Assembly: GCA_017458765.1 (NCBI GenBank)
Contig: JAFSZZ010000005.1
Span: forward strand, 1 to 49,488
Origin: Lachnospiraceae bacterium
Lineage (GTDB): Bacteria > Bacillota > Clostridia > Lachnospirales > Lachnospiraceae
Length of the DNA stretch: 49,488 bases
Direction of reading: 5' to 3'
Part shown: positions 42,708 to 49,488 of the stretch, one piece after another
Numbering within the stretch: position 1 is the first letter of the stretch
Layout: the number at the start of each line of letters is the position of its first letter
Notes under the pieces: generated by a model
Told to the model about the DNA's origin: nothing
Database searches by the model: none
What the model saw: only the letters and a program-made list of their open reading frames with translations
Program-made: the position numbers and the translations under genes

Positions 42708-43352
42708 ATGAGTTACGGAAATATTGAGAATATAACTATTTCAAAGCATCCCCTGATACAGCATAAGATATCGATGCTCAGGGACAAGAATACGGGAACG
42801 AACGAGTTCCGTAAGCTTGTCGAAGAAATAGCAATGCTCGAGGGATTCGAAGCTCTCTCGGATCTTCCGATGGAGGAAGTTGAAGTCGAGACTCCCATCG
42901 AGAAGTGCATGACACCGATGATAGCGGGACGTAAGCTTGCCCTGGTGCCTATATTAAGGGCCGGACTTGGCATGGTGAGCGGCGTACTGGCTCTTGTTCC
43001 CACCGCAAAGGTCGGACATATCGGTATGTATCGTGATGAGACCACTCATGAACCTCAGGAGTATTATTGCAAGCTCCCGAGCCCGATCGAGCAGCGTACC
43101 ATTGTGGTAATGGATCCCATGCTCGCAACGGGCGGATCGGCAGTGGATGCAATAAACCAGATAAAGATGCATGGAGGGGTGAATATCAAGTTCATGTGCA
43201 TAATCGCTGCACCGGAGGGCCTTGAGAGACTTAATAAGGCACATCCCGATGTTCAGATATATGTGGGTCATCTTGACAGGGAACTTAACTCGGATGCGTA
43301 TATCTGTCCGGGACTCGGAGATGCCGGAGACAGGATATTCGGTACAAAATAA
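42708..43352 (+). CDS. upp: Uracil phosphoribosyltransferase
   Basis: Upp converts uracil and PRPP to UMP. From ATG 42708 (GGAGGA at 42698-42703) the protein has 214 residues, close to the family norm of about 209. The upstream in-frame TTG at 42696 overlaps the ribosome binding site and is rejected. Motifs are [39 protein letters not shown] and the PRPP loop [17 protein letters not shown]. The C-terminus has [13 protein letters not shown]. It is cotranscribed with uraA. Confidence 0.96.
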   Translation: MSYGNIENITISKHPLIQHKISMLRDKNTGTNEFRKLVEEIAMLEGFEALSDLPMEEVEVETPIEKCMTPMIAGRKLALVPILRAGLGMVSGVLALVPTAKVGHIGMYRDETTHEPQEYYCKLPSPIEQRTIVVMDPMLATGGSAVDAINQIKMHGGVNIKFMCIIAAPEGLERLNKAHPDVQIYVGHLDRELNSDAYICPGLGDAGDRIFGTK

Positions 43353-43362
43353 AGGTGAAAAT

Positions 43363-45972
43363 ATGAAACAGTATAATGTGACGGGTATGAGCTGTGCAGC
43401 CTGTCAGGCGCGGGTAGAGAAAGCAGTGGGTGCCGTAGAAGGCGTTACTGCATGTTCGGTTAACTTGCTTACAAATTCGATGGGAGTCGAAGGCAGCGCC
43501 GATGATGCACAGATAATAGAGGCAGTAAGAAATGCAGGATACGGGGCGTCACCTAAGGGTGGCGCCGCTTCTGATAAAGCGGGTAAGGATCCGGGATATG
43601 AGGAGGAACTGAGCAGGCTTGAGAACAGCGGTATTAAGGAACTTAAGCTCAGGCTTTTTATATCGCTTGGGTTTCTGCTTGTTCTCATGTATTTTTCAAT
43701 GGGTCATACCATGCTCGCTCTTCCGCTTCCTTCGATGATAGGGCACGCTCCCGTGAGGGTGGCTGTAATACAGATGCTTCTGTGCATTGCGGTCATGATC
43801 GTAAATCAGAGGTTCTTTATAAGCGGGTTTAAGAGCGTTGTCCACGGCTCGCCGAATATGGATACCCTGGTCGCCATGGGCAGCGGAGTATCCTTCCTGT
43901 ACAGTACGGGAGTGCTTCTTGTGATGACGGATCTTCATGATCTGTATTTTGAATCGGCAGCAATGATACTTACTCTCATTACGGTAGGTAAGCTGTTGGA
44001 GGCAAGGTCAAAGGGTAAGACGACCGATGCGCTTAAGAGCCTTATGCGCCTGGCGCCCAAGACTGCCAGGATCATACAGGACGGTGAGGAAAAAGAGGTC
44101 CCCGTGGATCAGGTCGGTGTAGGGGATATATTTGTGATAAGACCCGGAGACAGCATACCTGTTGACGGCGTGGTGACGGAAGGTATTTCCGCCGTTGATG
44201 AATCGTCACTTACGGGTGAGAGCATTCCCGTGGATAAGACAGTCGGATCACGGGTATCGGCCGCGACTATCAACAGTTCGGGATTCCTTAAATGTAAGGC
44301 GGTAAGGGTAGGAGAGGATACCACACTTTCGCAGATAATACGTATGGTAAATGACGCTGCATCGACCAAGGCTCCCATAGCCAAGATCGCCGACAGGGTA
44401 TCGGGAGTATTTGTTCCCGTGGTAATCGGGATTGCGGTATTTACCTTTATCATATGGATGGTCATGGGACAGACAGCGGGATTTGCGGTAGCAAGGGCCA
44501 TTTCGGTACTCGTTATAAGCTGCCCGTGTGCTCTCGGACTTGCAACGCCCGTAGCGATAATGGTAGGAAACGGCGTTGGAGCAAGGAACGGCATACTGTT
44601 TAAAACCGCAGTATCGCTCGAACAGACGGGTAAGGCCGACATAGTGGTATTTGATAAGACGGGGACCATAACAAACGGCACTCCCGTTGTAACCGATATC
44701 ATCCCTATGTTTAAAGAGGACACATCCCTGCCTGCCGGTATGTCACCGGATACGGACAGTGAAGAGACCGTATTGCTTAAGATCGCGGGAGCGCTCGAAT
44801 CAAAGAGTGAGCATCCTCTTTCAAGGGCAGTGATCGGGGAATGCGAAGAAAGGAAAATAGATATCACGAAGGAAAACGTTGATTTTTCCGCAATACCGGG
44901 CAGGGGTCTTACGGCATCCCTGTCGGGACAGAAGATATACGGGGGCAATATATCATATATAAAAGAGGTCTGCTCGGATGAGGAGGGACTTCTGGAAGCA
45001 GGGAAGCGGGCGGAGGATCTTTCGGAACAGGGTAAGACACCTCTTATTTTTGCGCTTGGCAAAAGCATGCTCGGTATAATAGCCGTTGCCGACACCTTAA
45101 AGGATGACAGTACAGAGGCTGTATCACAGCTTAAGAAAATGGGCATGCATGTTGTTATGTTAACCGGAGACAATGAGCGTACCGCAGCTGCGATAGGGTC
45201 TGACGCAGGAGTTGACGAGGTCATAGCGGGAGTCTTCCCGGATGCCAAGGCAAGGGAGATCGAGAGGCTTAAGGAGCACGGACGGGTAGTTATGACAGGT
45301 GACGGCATTAACGATGCGCCGGCTCTTACCACGGCAGATATGGGTATTGCCATAGGAGCAGGGACTGATGTTGCGATAGATGCGGCCGATGTCGTGCTCA
45401 TGAAGAGCAGTATCATTGATGTACCGGCAGCCATAAGACTGTCGAGGGCAACCCTCAGGAATATCCATGAGAACCTGTTCTGGGCCTTTTTCTATAATAT
45501 GATAGGGATACCTCTGGCTGCGGGAGCATTTTACCGCTTCGGGATAAAGTTAAGTCCGATGTTCGGGGCGGCGGCGATGAGCCTTTCAAGCTTCTGCGTG
45601 GTAAGCAATGCATTAAGGCTGAATCTCTGTAAACTCTATGATCCTTCAAAGGATAAGCCGCGCAGAGGGAGACGGTACGGCCACGGGAAATGCGCCGGAC
45701 AGGCAGATGATAAAACGAAAGAAAATAAAAGTGAAGAAAATAAACCGGAAGGAGAAAAAAACATGACAAAGACGATGAGTATTGAGGGAATGATGTGTGC
45801 CCACTGCGAGGCAACGGTAAAAAAAGCACTTGAGGCTTTGGAGGGAGTAAGTTCGGCCGAGGTGAGCCATGAGAAAAACAATGCTGTTGTGACTCTGAGT
45901 GCGGATATGGCGGATGAAGTGCTTAAGAAAGCTGTAGAAGATAAGGACTATAAAGTGACGGAGATAAAATGA
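43363..45972 (+). CDS. copA: Copper-translocating P-type ATPase with N- and C-terminal heavy-metal domains
   Basis: CopA exports Cu(I). I choose ATG 43363 (AAAGGTGA upstream), giving 869 residues. Earlier in-frame ATGs overlap upp in another frame. The N-terminal metal-binding domain has GMSCAACQ (C11, C14). The pump core has LTGES, SCPCALGLATPV with the CPC site (C387, C389), VVFDKTGTITNG (phosphorylated D431), KSEHPLSRAV and MTGDGINDAPAL. After the core, a basic then acidic low-complexity linker (about 755-800) joins a second metal-binding domain with GMMCAHCEA (C812, C815). That last domain has its own ribosome binding site and ATG (separate entry). The stop overlaps the epimerase start. 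Confidence 0.95.
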   Translation: MKQYNVTGMSCAACQARVEKAVGAVEGVTACSVNLLTNSMGVEGSADDAQIIEAVRNAGYGASPKGGAASDKAGKDPGYEEELSRLENSGIKELKLRLFISLGFLLVLMYFSMGHTMLALPLPSMIGHAPVRVAVIQMLLCIAVMIVNQRFFISGFKSVVHGSPNMDTLVAMGSGVSFLYSTGVLLVMTDLHDLYFESAAMILTLITVGKLLEARSKGKTTDALKSLMRLAPKTARIIQDGEEKEVPVDQVGVGDIFVIRPGDSIPVDGVVTEGISAVDESSLTGESIPVDKTVGSRVSAATINSSGFLKCKAVRVGEDTTLSQIIRMVNDAASTKAPIAKIADRVSGVFVPVVIGIAVFTFIIWMVMGQTAGFAVARAISVLVISCPCALGLATPVAIMVGNGVGARNGILFKTAVSLEQTGKADIVVFDKTGTITNGTPVVTDIIPMFKEDTSLPAGMSPDTDSEETVLLKIAGALESKSEHPLSRAVIGECEERKIDITKENVDFSAIPGRGLTASLSGQKIYGGNISYIKEVCSDEEGLLEAGKRAEDLSEQGKTPLIFALGKSMLGIIAVADTLKDDSTEAVSQLKKMGMHVVMLTGDNERTAAAIGSDAGVDEVIAGVFPDAKAREIERLKEHGRVVMTGDGINDAPALTTADMGIAIGAGTDVAIDAADVVLMKSSIIDVPAAIRLSRATLRNIHENLFWAFFYNMIGIPLAAGAFYRFGIKLSPMFGAAAMSLSSFCVVSNALRLNLCKLYDPSKDKPRRGRRYGHGKCAGQADDKTKENKSEENKPEGEKNMTKTMSIEGMMCAHCEATVKKALEALEGVSSAEVSHEKNNAVVTLSADMADEVLKKAVEDKDYKVTEIK
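45763..45972 (+). CDS. Possible internally initiated CopZ-like copper chaperone (within copA)
   Basis: Inside copA and in the same frame, AAGGAG (45749-45754) lies eight bases before ATG 45763, an ideal initiation site. Translation from there gives exactly 69 residues (MTKTMSIEGMMCAHCEATVK onward), the size of free CopZ chaperones, with the CxxC copper site. The preceding codons encode only a Lys/Glu-rich linker. A free chaperone could therefore be produced from copA mRNA in addition to the fused domain. This is inference from the sequence. Confidence 0.55.
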   Translation: MTKTMSIEGMMCAHCEATVKKALEALEGVSSAEVSHEKNNAVVTLSADMADEVLKKAVEDKDYKVTEIK

Positions 45973-46928
45973 AGATCCTGGTTATCGGCGGAAGTTACTT
46001 CCTTGGAAGATGGTTCGTGCAGCTTGCCCATAAAGAACATGATATAACCGTGTTAAACCGCGGGAATATACCGGTCGGTCTTGACGGAGTGAAAGAGATC
46101 GCTGCCGACAGACACAATGATGATGAGTTATGTAAACTAGAAAGCTGCGGCGGCTTCGATGCTGTCGTGGATTTCTGCGCATATGGCAGGGGCGAAATAG
46201 GACAGATACTTAAGCATTTAAGCGGTCCCATGCCTTCAAGATATATCTATGTGAGTACGGTGGATGTATACAAAAAGGGCACCGGAGCCGCATGCGACGA
46301 GACATCTGAACTTACGGACATAACGGAAGGCCGGGATGAAGAGAAGGAAAGTGATGGAACAGGTGTCTTTTCGCCGGAGACAGAATATATCATCGGTAAA
46401 ACAGAACTTGAGCATGAACTTATATCGGAATGCACGTCATACGGGATAAAGGGCGTGTCGGTGCGGCCTGTGATCCTGTACGGTCCCGGGAATTATGCTC
46501 CGAGAGAAAGCGTATATCTTGAATGGATAAGAACAGCAGGTCAGATAATACATCCGGTCGATGCGGACGGATATTTTCAGATGCTGTATGTGGCGGATGC
46601 CGCAAGGGGACTTATAAGGCTGTGCGAGGCAAAGGCCGGTGAACTTAAAGACGCATATAACTTCTGTACCGATGAGATCCTTACGTATGACAGTTTCGAA
46701 AGGGCGCTTGCCGGGGCATATTGCCTGTATGAACTGGGAATTACCGAAGATAATGCTTTCACCCGCGTGGATGTAACGGTCGAAACGGTAACCGGCCGGA
46801 ACATACCTCTGCCGTTCCCCCTTACCAAAGCTGAGTCAGAAGAATATTCGGGGAAGAGATTTGCCGGGCTCGGCATACCGGTCACGCCGCTTAAAGAGGG
46901 ACTTTTTGCATGTTTCAGGGTGGGATGA
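45969..46928 (+). CDS. NAD-dependent epimerase/dehydratase family protein
   Basis: A 319-residue short-chain extended reductase. The N-terminal nucleotide loop is ILVIGGSYFLGRWFVQLA. VVDFCAYGRGEI and YVSTVDVYKKG follow, and the catalytic pair is in YIIGK (YxxxK). VRPVILYGPGNYAPRESVYLEW and MLYVADAARGLIRL are typical of the family. The substrate is not evident. Such enzymes usually act on nucleotide sugars, but this GGSxFLGR subgroup also includes reductases of unknown role. It starts within the copA stop codon (ATGA), although no functional link with copper is apparent. Confidence 0.85.
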   Translation: MKILVIGGSYFLGRWFVQLAHKEHDITVLNRGNIPVGLDGVKEIAADRHNDDELCKLESCGGFDAVVDFCAYGRGEIGQILKHLSGPMPSRYIYVSTVDVYKKGTGAACDETSELTDITEGRDEEKESDGTGVFSPETEYIIGKTELEHELISECTSYGIKGVSVRPVILYGPGNYAPRESVYLEWIRTAGQIIHPVDADGYFQMLYVADAARGLIRLCEAKAGELKDAYNFCTDEILTYDSFERALAGAYCLYELGITEDNAFTRVDVTVETVTGRNIPLPFPLTKAESEEYSGKRFAGLGIPVTPLKEGLFACFRVG

Positions 46929-46967
46929 GATTTCCTTTCATATTTTTGCTTCATGCATAAGTTTCCG

Positions 46968-46997
46968 TTGACTTACATTATTAAAAGATATTACAAT
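46968..46997 (+). promoter_or_regulatory. Promoter of paaK
   Basis: TTGACT (46968-46973) and TACAAT (46992-46997) separated by 18 bases, about 36 bases before the paaK start. The 104-base gap shows no convincing terminator for the preceding operon. Confidence 0.6.
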
Positions 46998-47032
46998 AAT
47001 CTGTGTAAAAATGCTTAAAGGAGAGACATAAA

Positions 47033-48337
47033 ATGTCACAGTATTTTCAGCCGGAGATTGAGACGGCTTCAAGGGAAGAGATAATCAGGATACAGAATGA
47101 GAAGATAGTAAAGCAGGTAAGGCACGTTTACGACAAGGTAGAGTATTACAGAAACCTGATGGATAAGAGGGGAATCAAGCCCGAAGATATAAAGGGCGTG
47201 GAGGATATCCACAAGCTTCCTTTTCTTAAGAAGGATGATCTGAGAGAGTGTTATCCATACGGTCTTCTGGCTACGGATCTTAAGAACTGCGTCAGGATAC
47301 ATTCGACGTCCGGCACCACGGGCAAGAGGGTGGTCGCATTCTATACGCAGCATGATATAGATCTGTGGGAAGAATGCTGCGCGAGGGCTATAGTGGCAGC
47401 AGGCGGTACGGATGAAGATGTTGTTCAGGTCTGCTACGGATACGGTCTGTTCACGGGTGGTTCGGGACTGCACGGCGGAGCGCATAAGTTAGGCGCACTC
47501 ACACTTCCGATGTCGTCCGGAAATACGGAGAGGCAGATACAGTTCATGATGGACCTTCAGTCCACGATACTGTGCTGTACACCCAGTTATGCGGCGTTTA
47601 TAGCGGAATCGCTTAAGGACAGGGGATATTCTCCTTCGGATAATAAGTTAAAGGCAGGTATATTCGGCGCGGAACCATGGACAGAGGAGATGCGCAAGTC
47701 GATAGAGGAAGGTCTTGGGATCAAGGCTTATGATATATACGGGCTGACCGAGACGAGCGGTCCGGGAGTTGCGTTTGAGTGCTCCGAGCAGACCGGCATG
47801 CATATCAATGAAGATCATTTCTATGCGGAGATAATAGATCCCGATACGGGTGAGGTACTTCCGGAGGGCGAGAAGGGTGAGCTTGTGTTCACTTCTCTTG
47901 ATAAGGAAGCGTTCCCGCTCCTTCGGTACAGGACGAGGGATATATGTGTTCTCACGAGGGGCAAATGCTCATGCGGAAGGACTCATGTCAAGATGTGCAA
48001 GCCGATGGGCAGGAGCGATGACATGATGATAATCCGCGGTGTAAATGTTTTCCCGAGCCAGATAGAGACTGTTCTCCTTAATGAAGGTTATACACCGAAT
48101 TACATGATCTATGTTGACCGCAAGAATAATACGGATACGCTTGACATAGATGTGGAGCTTACGCCCGAGCAGTTCTCGGATAATGTTGCCGACATGCAGG
48201 CGAAGGAGAAGTCGCTTGCGGCAGCCATGCGTACCATGCTTGGCATCGGACCCAAGATTCATCTTGTTCCTCCCAAGACGATACAGAGGAGCGAGGGTAA
48301 GGCGGTAAGGGTGATTGATAACAGGAAGCTGCATTAG
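47033..48337 (+). CDS. Phenylacetate-CoA ligase (PaaK family)
   Basis: An acyl-adenylate-forming CoA ligase of 434 residues, the usual PaaK size. It has the N-terminal YYRNLMDKRGIKPEDI, the ATP loop STSGTTGKRVVAFYT, then GYGLFTGGSGLHGGAHKLG and AYDIYGLTETSGPGVAFEC. The RYRTRDI hinge, a CSCGRTH zinc-type segment and IRGVNVFPSQIE complete the family pattern. It would activate phenylacetate, or an indoleacetate- or aryl-acetate-like acid, to its CoA ester. In anaerobes it commonly accompanies indolepyruvate:ferredoxin oxidoreductase, which is not in this window. It is followed by an ACT-domain gene. AAAGGAGAG precedes ATG 47033. Confidence 0.92.
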   Translation: MSQYFQPEIETASREEIIRIQNEKIVKQVRHVYDKVEYYRNLMDKRGIKPEDIKGVEDIHKLPFLKKDDLRECYPYGLLATDLKNCVRIHSTSGTTGKRVVAFYTQHDIDLWEECCARAIVAAGGTDEDVVQVCYGYGLFTGGSGLHGGAHKLGALTLPMSSGNTERQIQFMMDLQSTILCCTPSYAAFIAESLKDRGYSPSDNKLKAGIFGAEPWTEEMRKSIEEGLGIKAYDIYGLTETSGPGVAFECSEQTGMHINEDHFYAEIIDPDTGEVLPEGEKGELVFTSLDKEAFPLLRYRTRDICVLTRGKCSCGRTHVKMCKPMGRSDDMMIIRGVNVFPSQIETVLLNEGYTPNYMIYVDRKNNTDTLDIDVELTPEQFSDNVADMQAKEKSLAAAMRTMLGIGPKIHLVPPKTIQRSEGKAVRVIDNRKLH

Positions 48338-48374
48338 TTGCAGGGGACATCAAAGACACGGAGGAGGTAAGCAA

Positions 48375-48800
48375 ATGGCAGTAAATCAGTTATCGGTATT
48401 TATTGAAAACAAGCACGGAAGGTTGTCGGAAGCAATAAAGGGAATATCGGAATCGGACATAAATATAAGGGCTCTCAGCATAGGTGATTCGCAGGATTTC
48501 GGAATTGTCAGGATGATAGTATCGGATCTTGACAAGGCCAGGGAACTCCTGGGTGAGGATTTTATATATAAGGTAACTCCGGTCATCGCGGTCAAGATGG
48601 ATGACAGGGGCGGAGCGCTTTATAAGATATTAAGGACACTTGAGGAGAGCGAGATAAACGTAAAATACACGTATGCTTTTACTTCAAACAAGGAATTCGG
48701 AGCCTACGTTGTATTAAGGGTGGATGATGTTACGGCTACCGAGAAAATATTATCGGATAAGGGGTTCAGACTGGCGACCGATGAAGAGATAAGCGGTTGA
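48375..48800 (+). CDS. Tandem ACT-domain protein
   Basis: A 141-residue protein made of two ACT domains. The first (about 3-70) starts QLSVFIENKHGRLSEAIKGI and the second (about 71-138) starts PVIAVKMDDRGGALYKILRTL. Both show the ligand-binding G(R/G)L/AL turn. ACT domains bind amino acids, and this stand-alone pair is regularly found next to PaaK in clostridia and archaea, so it may sense an aromatic amino acid and modulate the pathway. I prefer ATG 48375 with GGAGGTAA eight bases upstream. The frame is also open upstream but overlaps paaK. Confidence 0.88.
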   Translation: MAVNQLSVFIENKHGRLSEAIKGISESDINIRALSIGDSQDFGIVRMIVSDLDKARELLGEDFIYKVTPVIAVKMDDRGGALYKILRTLEESEINVKYTYAFTSNKEFGAYVVLRVDDVTATEKILSDKGFRLATDEEISG

Positions 48801-48827
48801 GTATAAATATGATAAGGGGATGAGGAT

Positions 48828-49488
48828 ATGGGATTATTTAATGTATTTAAAAAAGGGAAGAAATCCGATCTTAGCGAAGAGGAATTAAATGCCCTCCAGA
48901 AGAGCCTGCTTGATGATGAGAGCGGGATAGTCGGCGAGGTAGAGCACGGCGGACCTTCGGAGGCGGCAGTCACGGAACCCGAGGAAGAAGAGAAGCCCGT
49001 TAATGTTAAGAGATGCTCGTTTGTTATGGGCATACTTAATGTTACACCTATCGCAGGATCCGAGAATATAAAAGTTACGGGTATCCTTAAGGGTAATGCG
49101 GAAGCCAATATGATCATCACCGCGATCAATTTCGGTGACGACAACAGGGAACCGATGATGACCACGGTCCTTGGAGTTGAGGTAAACGATGCTTTTGCTT
49201 CTTCGGCCACCGACTGCAAGGCTTCGCTCATAATAGAAGCAGGTCCCGACTGCAGGATAGGTATCGGAACGGTGCTCTACACAAGGGATATGGGCGAGAC
49301 CAATGTTCATGATGCATATATAAGTGCTCTCGGAGACGTATATGTCAAGGAGAGAGGACTTGATATATCGGAGGAGGAACTCGGGAATCTGAGCATGACG
49401 GACTGTGCGGAGATCTGGCGCCTCAACGGCTGGTATATGAGCCATGCGGGCAAGGATGAGAGCGATGATGCCAAGGCTGACAGGAAGA
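48828..49488 (+). CDS. Hypothetical protein, 3' end outside window
   Basis: An open frame from ATG 48828 (TGAGGAT upstream) to the window end, at least 220 codons. I do not recognise a family with confidence. The N-terminus is charged (GLFNVFKKGKKSDLSEEEL) and is followed by an acidic linker. A beta-rich domain then spans about 64-165 (CSFVMGILNVTPIAG, KVTGILKGNAEANMIIT, and later GIGTVLYTRD), which superficially resembles the beta-barrel domain 2 of translation GTPases. A tail contains EIWRLNGWYMSH. It follows the ACT gene by 27 bases and may be cotranscribed. Confidence 0.7.
   Translation, partial: MGLFNVFKKGKKSDLSEEELNALQKSLLDDESGIVGEVEHGGPSEAAVTEPEEEEKPVNVKRCSFVMGILNVTPIAGSENIKVTGILKGNAEANMIITAINFGDDNREPMMTTVLGVEVNDAFASSATDCKASLIIEAGPDCRIGIGTVLYTRDMGETNVHDAYISALGDVYVKERGLDISEEELGNLSMTDCAEIWRLNGWYMSHAGKDESDDAKADRK

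Noticed and set aside
43222-43362. N-terminal extension of copA to an ATG inside upp
   Set aside because: It would overlap upp by about 130 bases in another frame; ATG 43363 has a ribosome binding site and starts the metal-binding domain directly.
44109-45434. 441-codon leftward open frame opposite copA
   Set aside because: Composition bias of the CopA complement (Ser/Pro/Thr-rich); no family motif, while the sense strand has all P-type ATPase motifs.
1-49488. Mobile element, phage, CRISPR array, tRNA or rRNA genes
   Set aside because: No transposase, integrase, terminal repeats, spacer-repeat pattern or RNA gene signature was seen; the tandem repeats found are short and local.

Overview
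The window looks like a chromosomal segment of an anaerobic, low-to-mid GC Firmicute, most likely a clostridial species of the Lachnospiraceae type. The reasons are Gram-positive style lipoproteins, strong AGGAGG-type ribosome binding sites, the anaerobic (cobalt-early) cobalamin pathway, heavy AGG/AGA/ATA codon use, multi-domain FIST/EAL/DegV signalling proteins and a PaaK-ACT pair. The family assignment is inference. No rRNA, tRNA, CRISPR array, transposase or phage gene was recognised.

Layout. (1) 1-2802: the 5' end of a leftward PHP-type histidinol phosphatase, a BaiN/HI0933-type flavoprotein and a Met/Glu-rich coiled-coil protein of unknown function. (2) 2817-22201: a long rightward cobalamin operon. 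A consensus promoter and a cobalamin riboswitch with a terminator precede a surface-anchored CbiK chelatase lipoprotein. Next comes an ABC importer: a lipoprotein binding protein carrying the same accessory beta domain as CbiK, a FecCD permease, and an ATPase fused to CbiD. CbiF, CbiG, CbiH, a CbiJ-CbiE fusion, CbiA, CobU, CobS, a shortened CobU paralogue, CbiB, CobD, CbiP, CbiC and CbiL follow. Nearly the whole ring-synthesis and nucleotide-loop pathway is present, but CbiT, CobT, CobC and the corrinoid adenosyltransferase are not in the window. (3) 22214-27594: a one-pass membrane protein and a potABCD polyamine importer. (4) 27672-37108: a four-gene signalling operon (FIST-EAL protein, LacI-like sensor without a DNA-binding domain, hybrid histidine kinase, and a hybrid kinase with embedded DegV and Hpt domains), closed by a terminator. 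(5) 37465-38979: a secreted or anchored coiled-coil LysM protein. (6) 39071-41055, leftward: a zinc-ribbon membrane protein and a condensation-fold acyltransferase. (7) 41239-46928: uracil permease, uracil phosphoribosyltransferase, a copper P-type ATPase with a C-terminal CopZ-like domain that has its own ribosome binding site, and an NAD-dependent epimerase. (8) 47033-end: phenylacetate-CoA ligase, a tandem ACT-domain protein, and a protein of unknown function running off the window.

How they work together. The cobalamin operon couples import, probably of a tetrapyrrole or metal chelate, with de novo corrin synthesis under B12 feedback. The strongest candidates for undescribed biology are the CbiK/importer surface module with a shared accessory domain, the ABC ATPase-CbiD fusion, the kinase-receiver-DegV-Hpt protein in the FIST-EAL operon, and the internal start that could release a free CopZ from copA. 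Several gene junctions in the cobalamin operon also carry short tandem duplications, and cbiB contains a perfect terminator-like hairpin inside its coding sequence.
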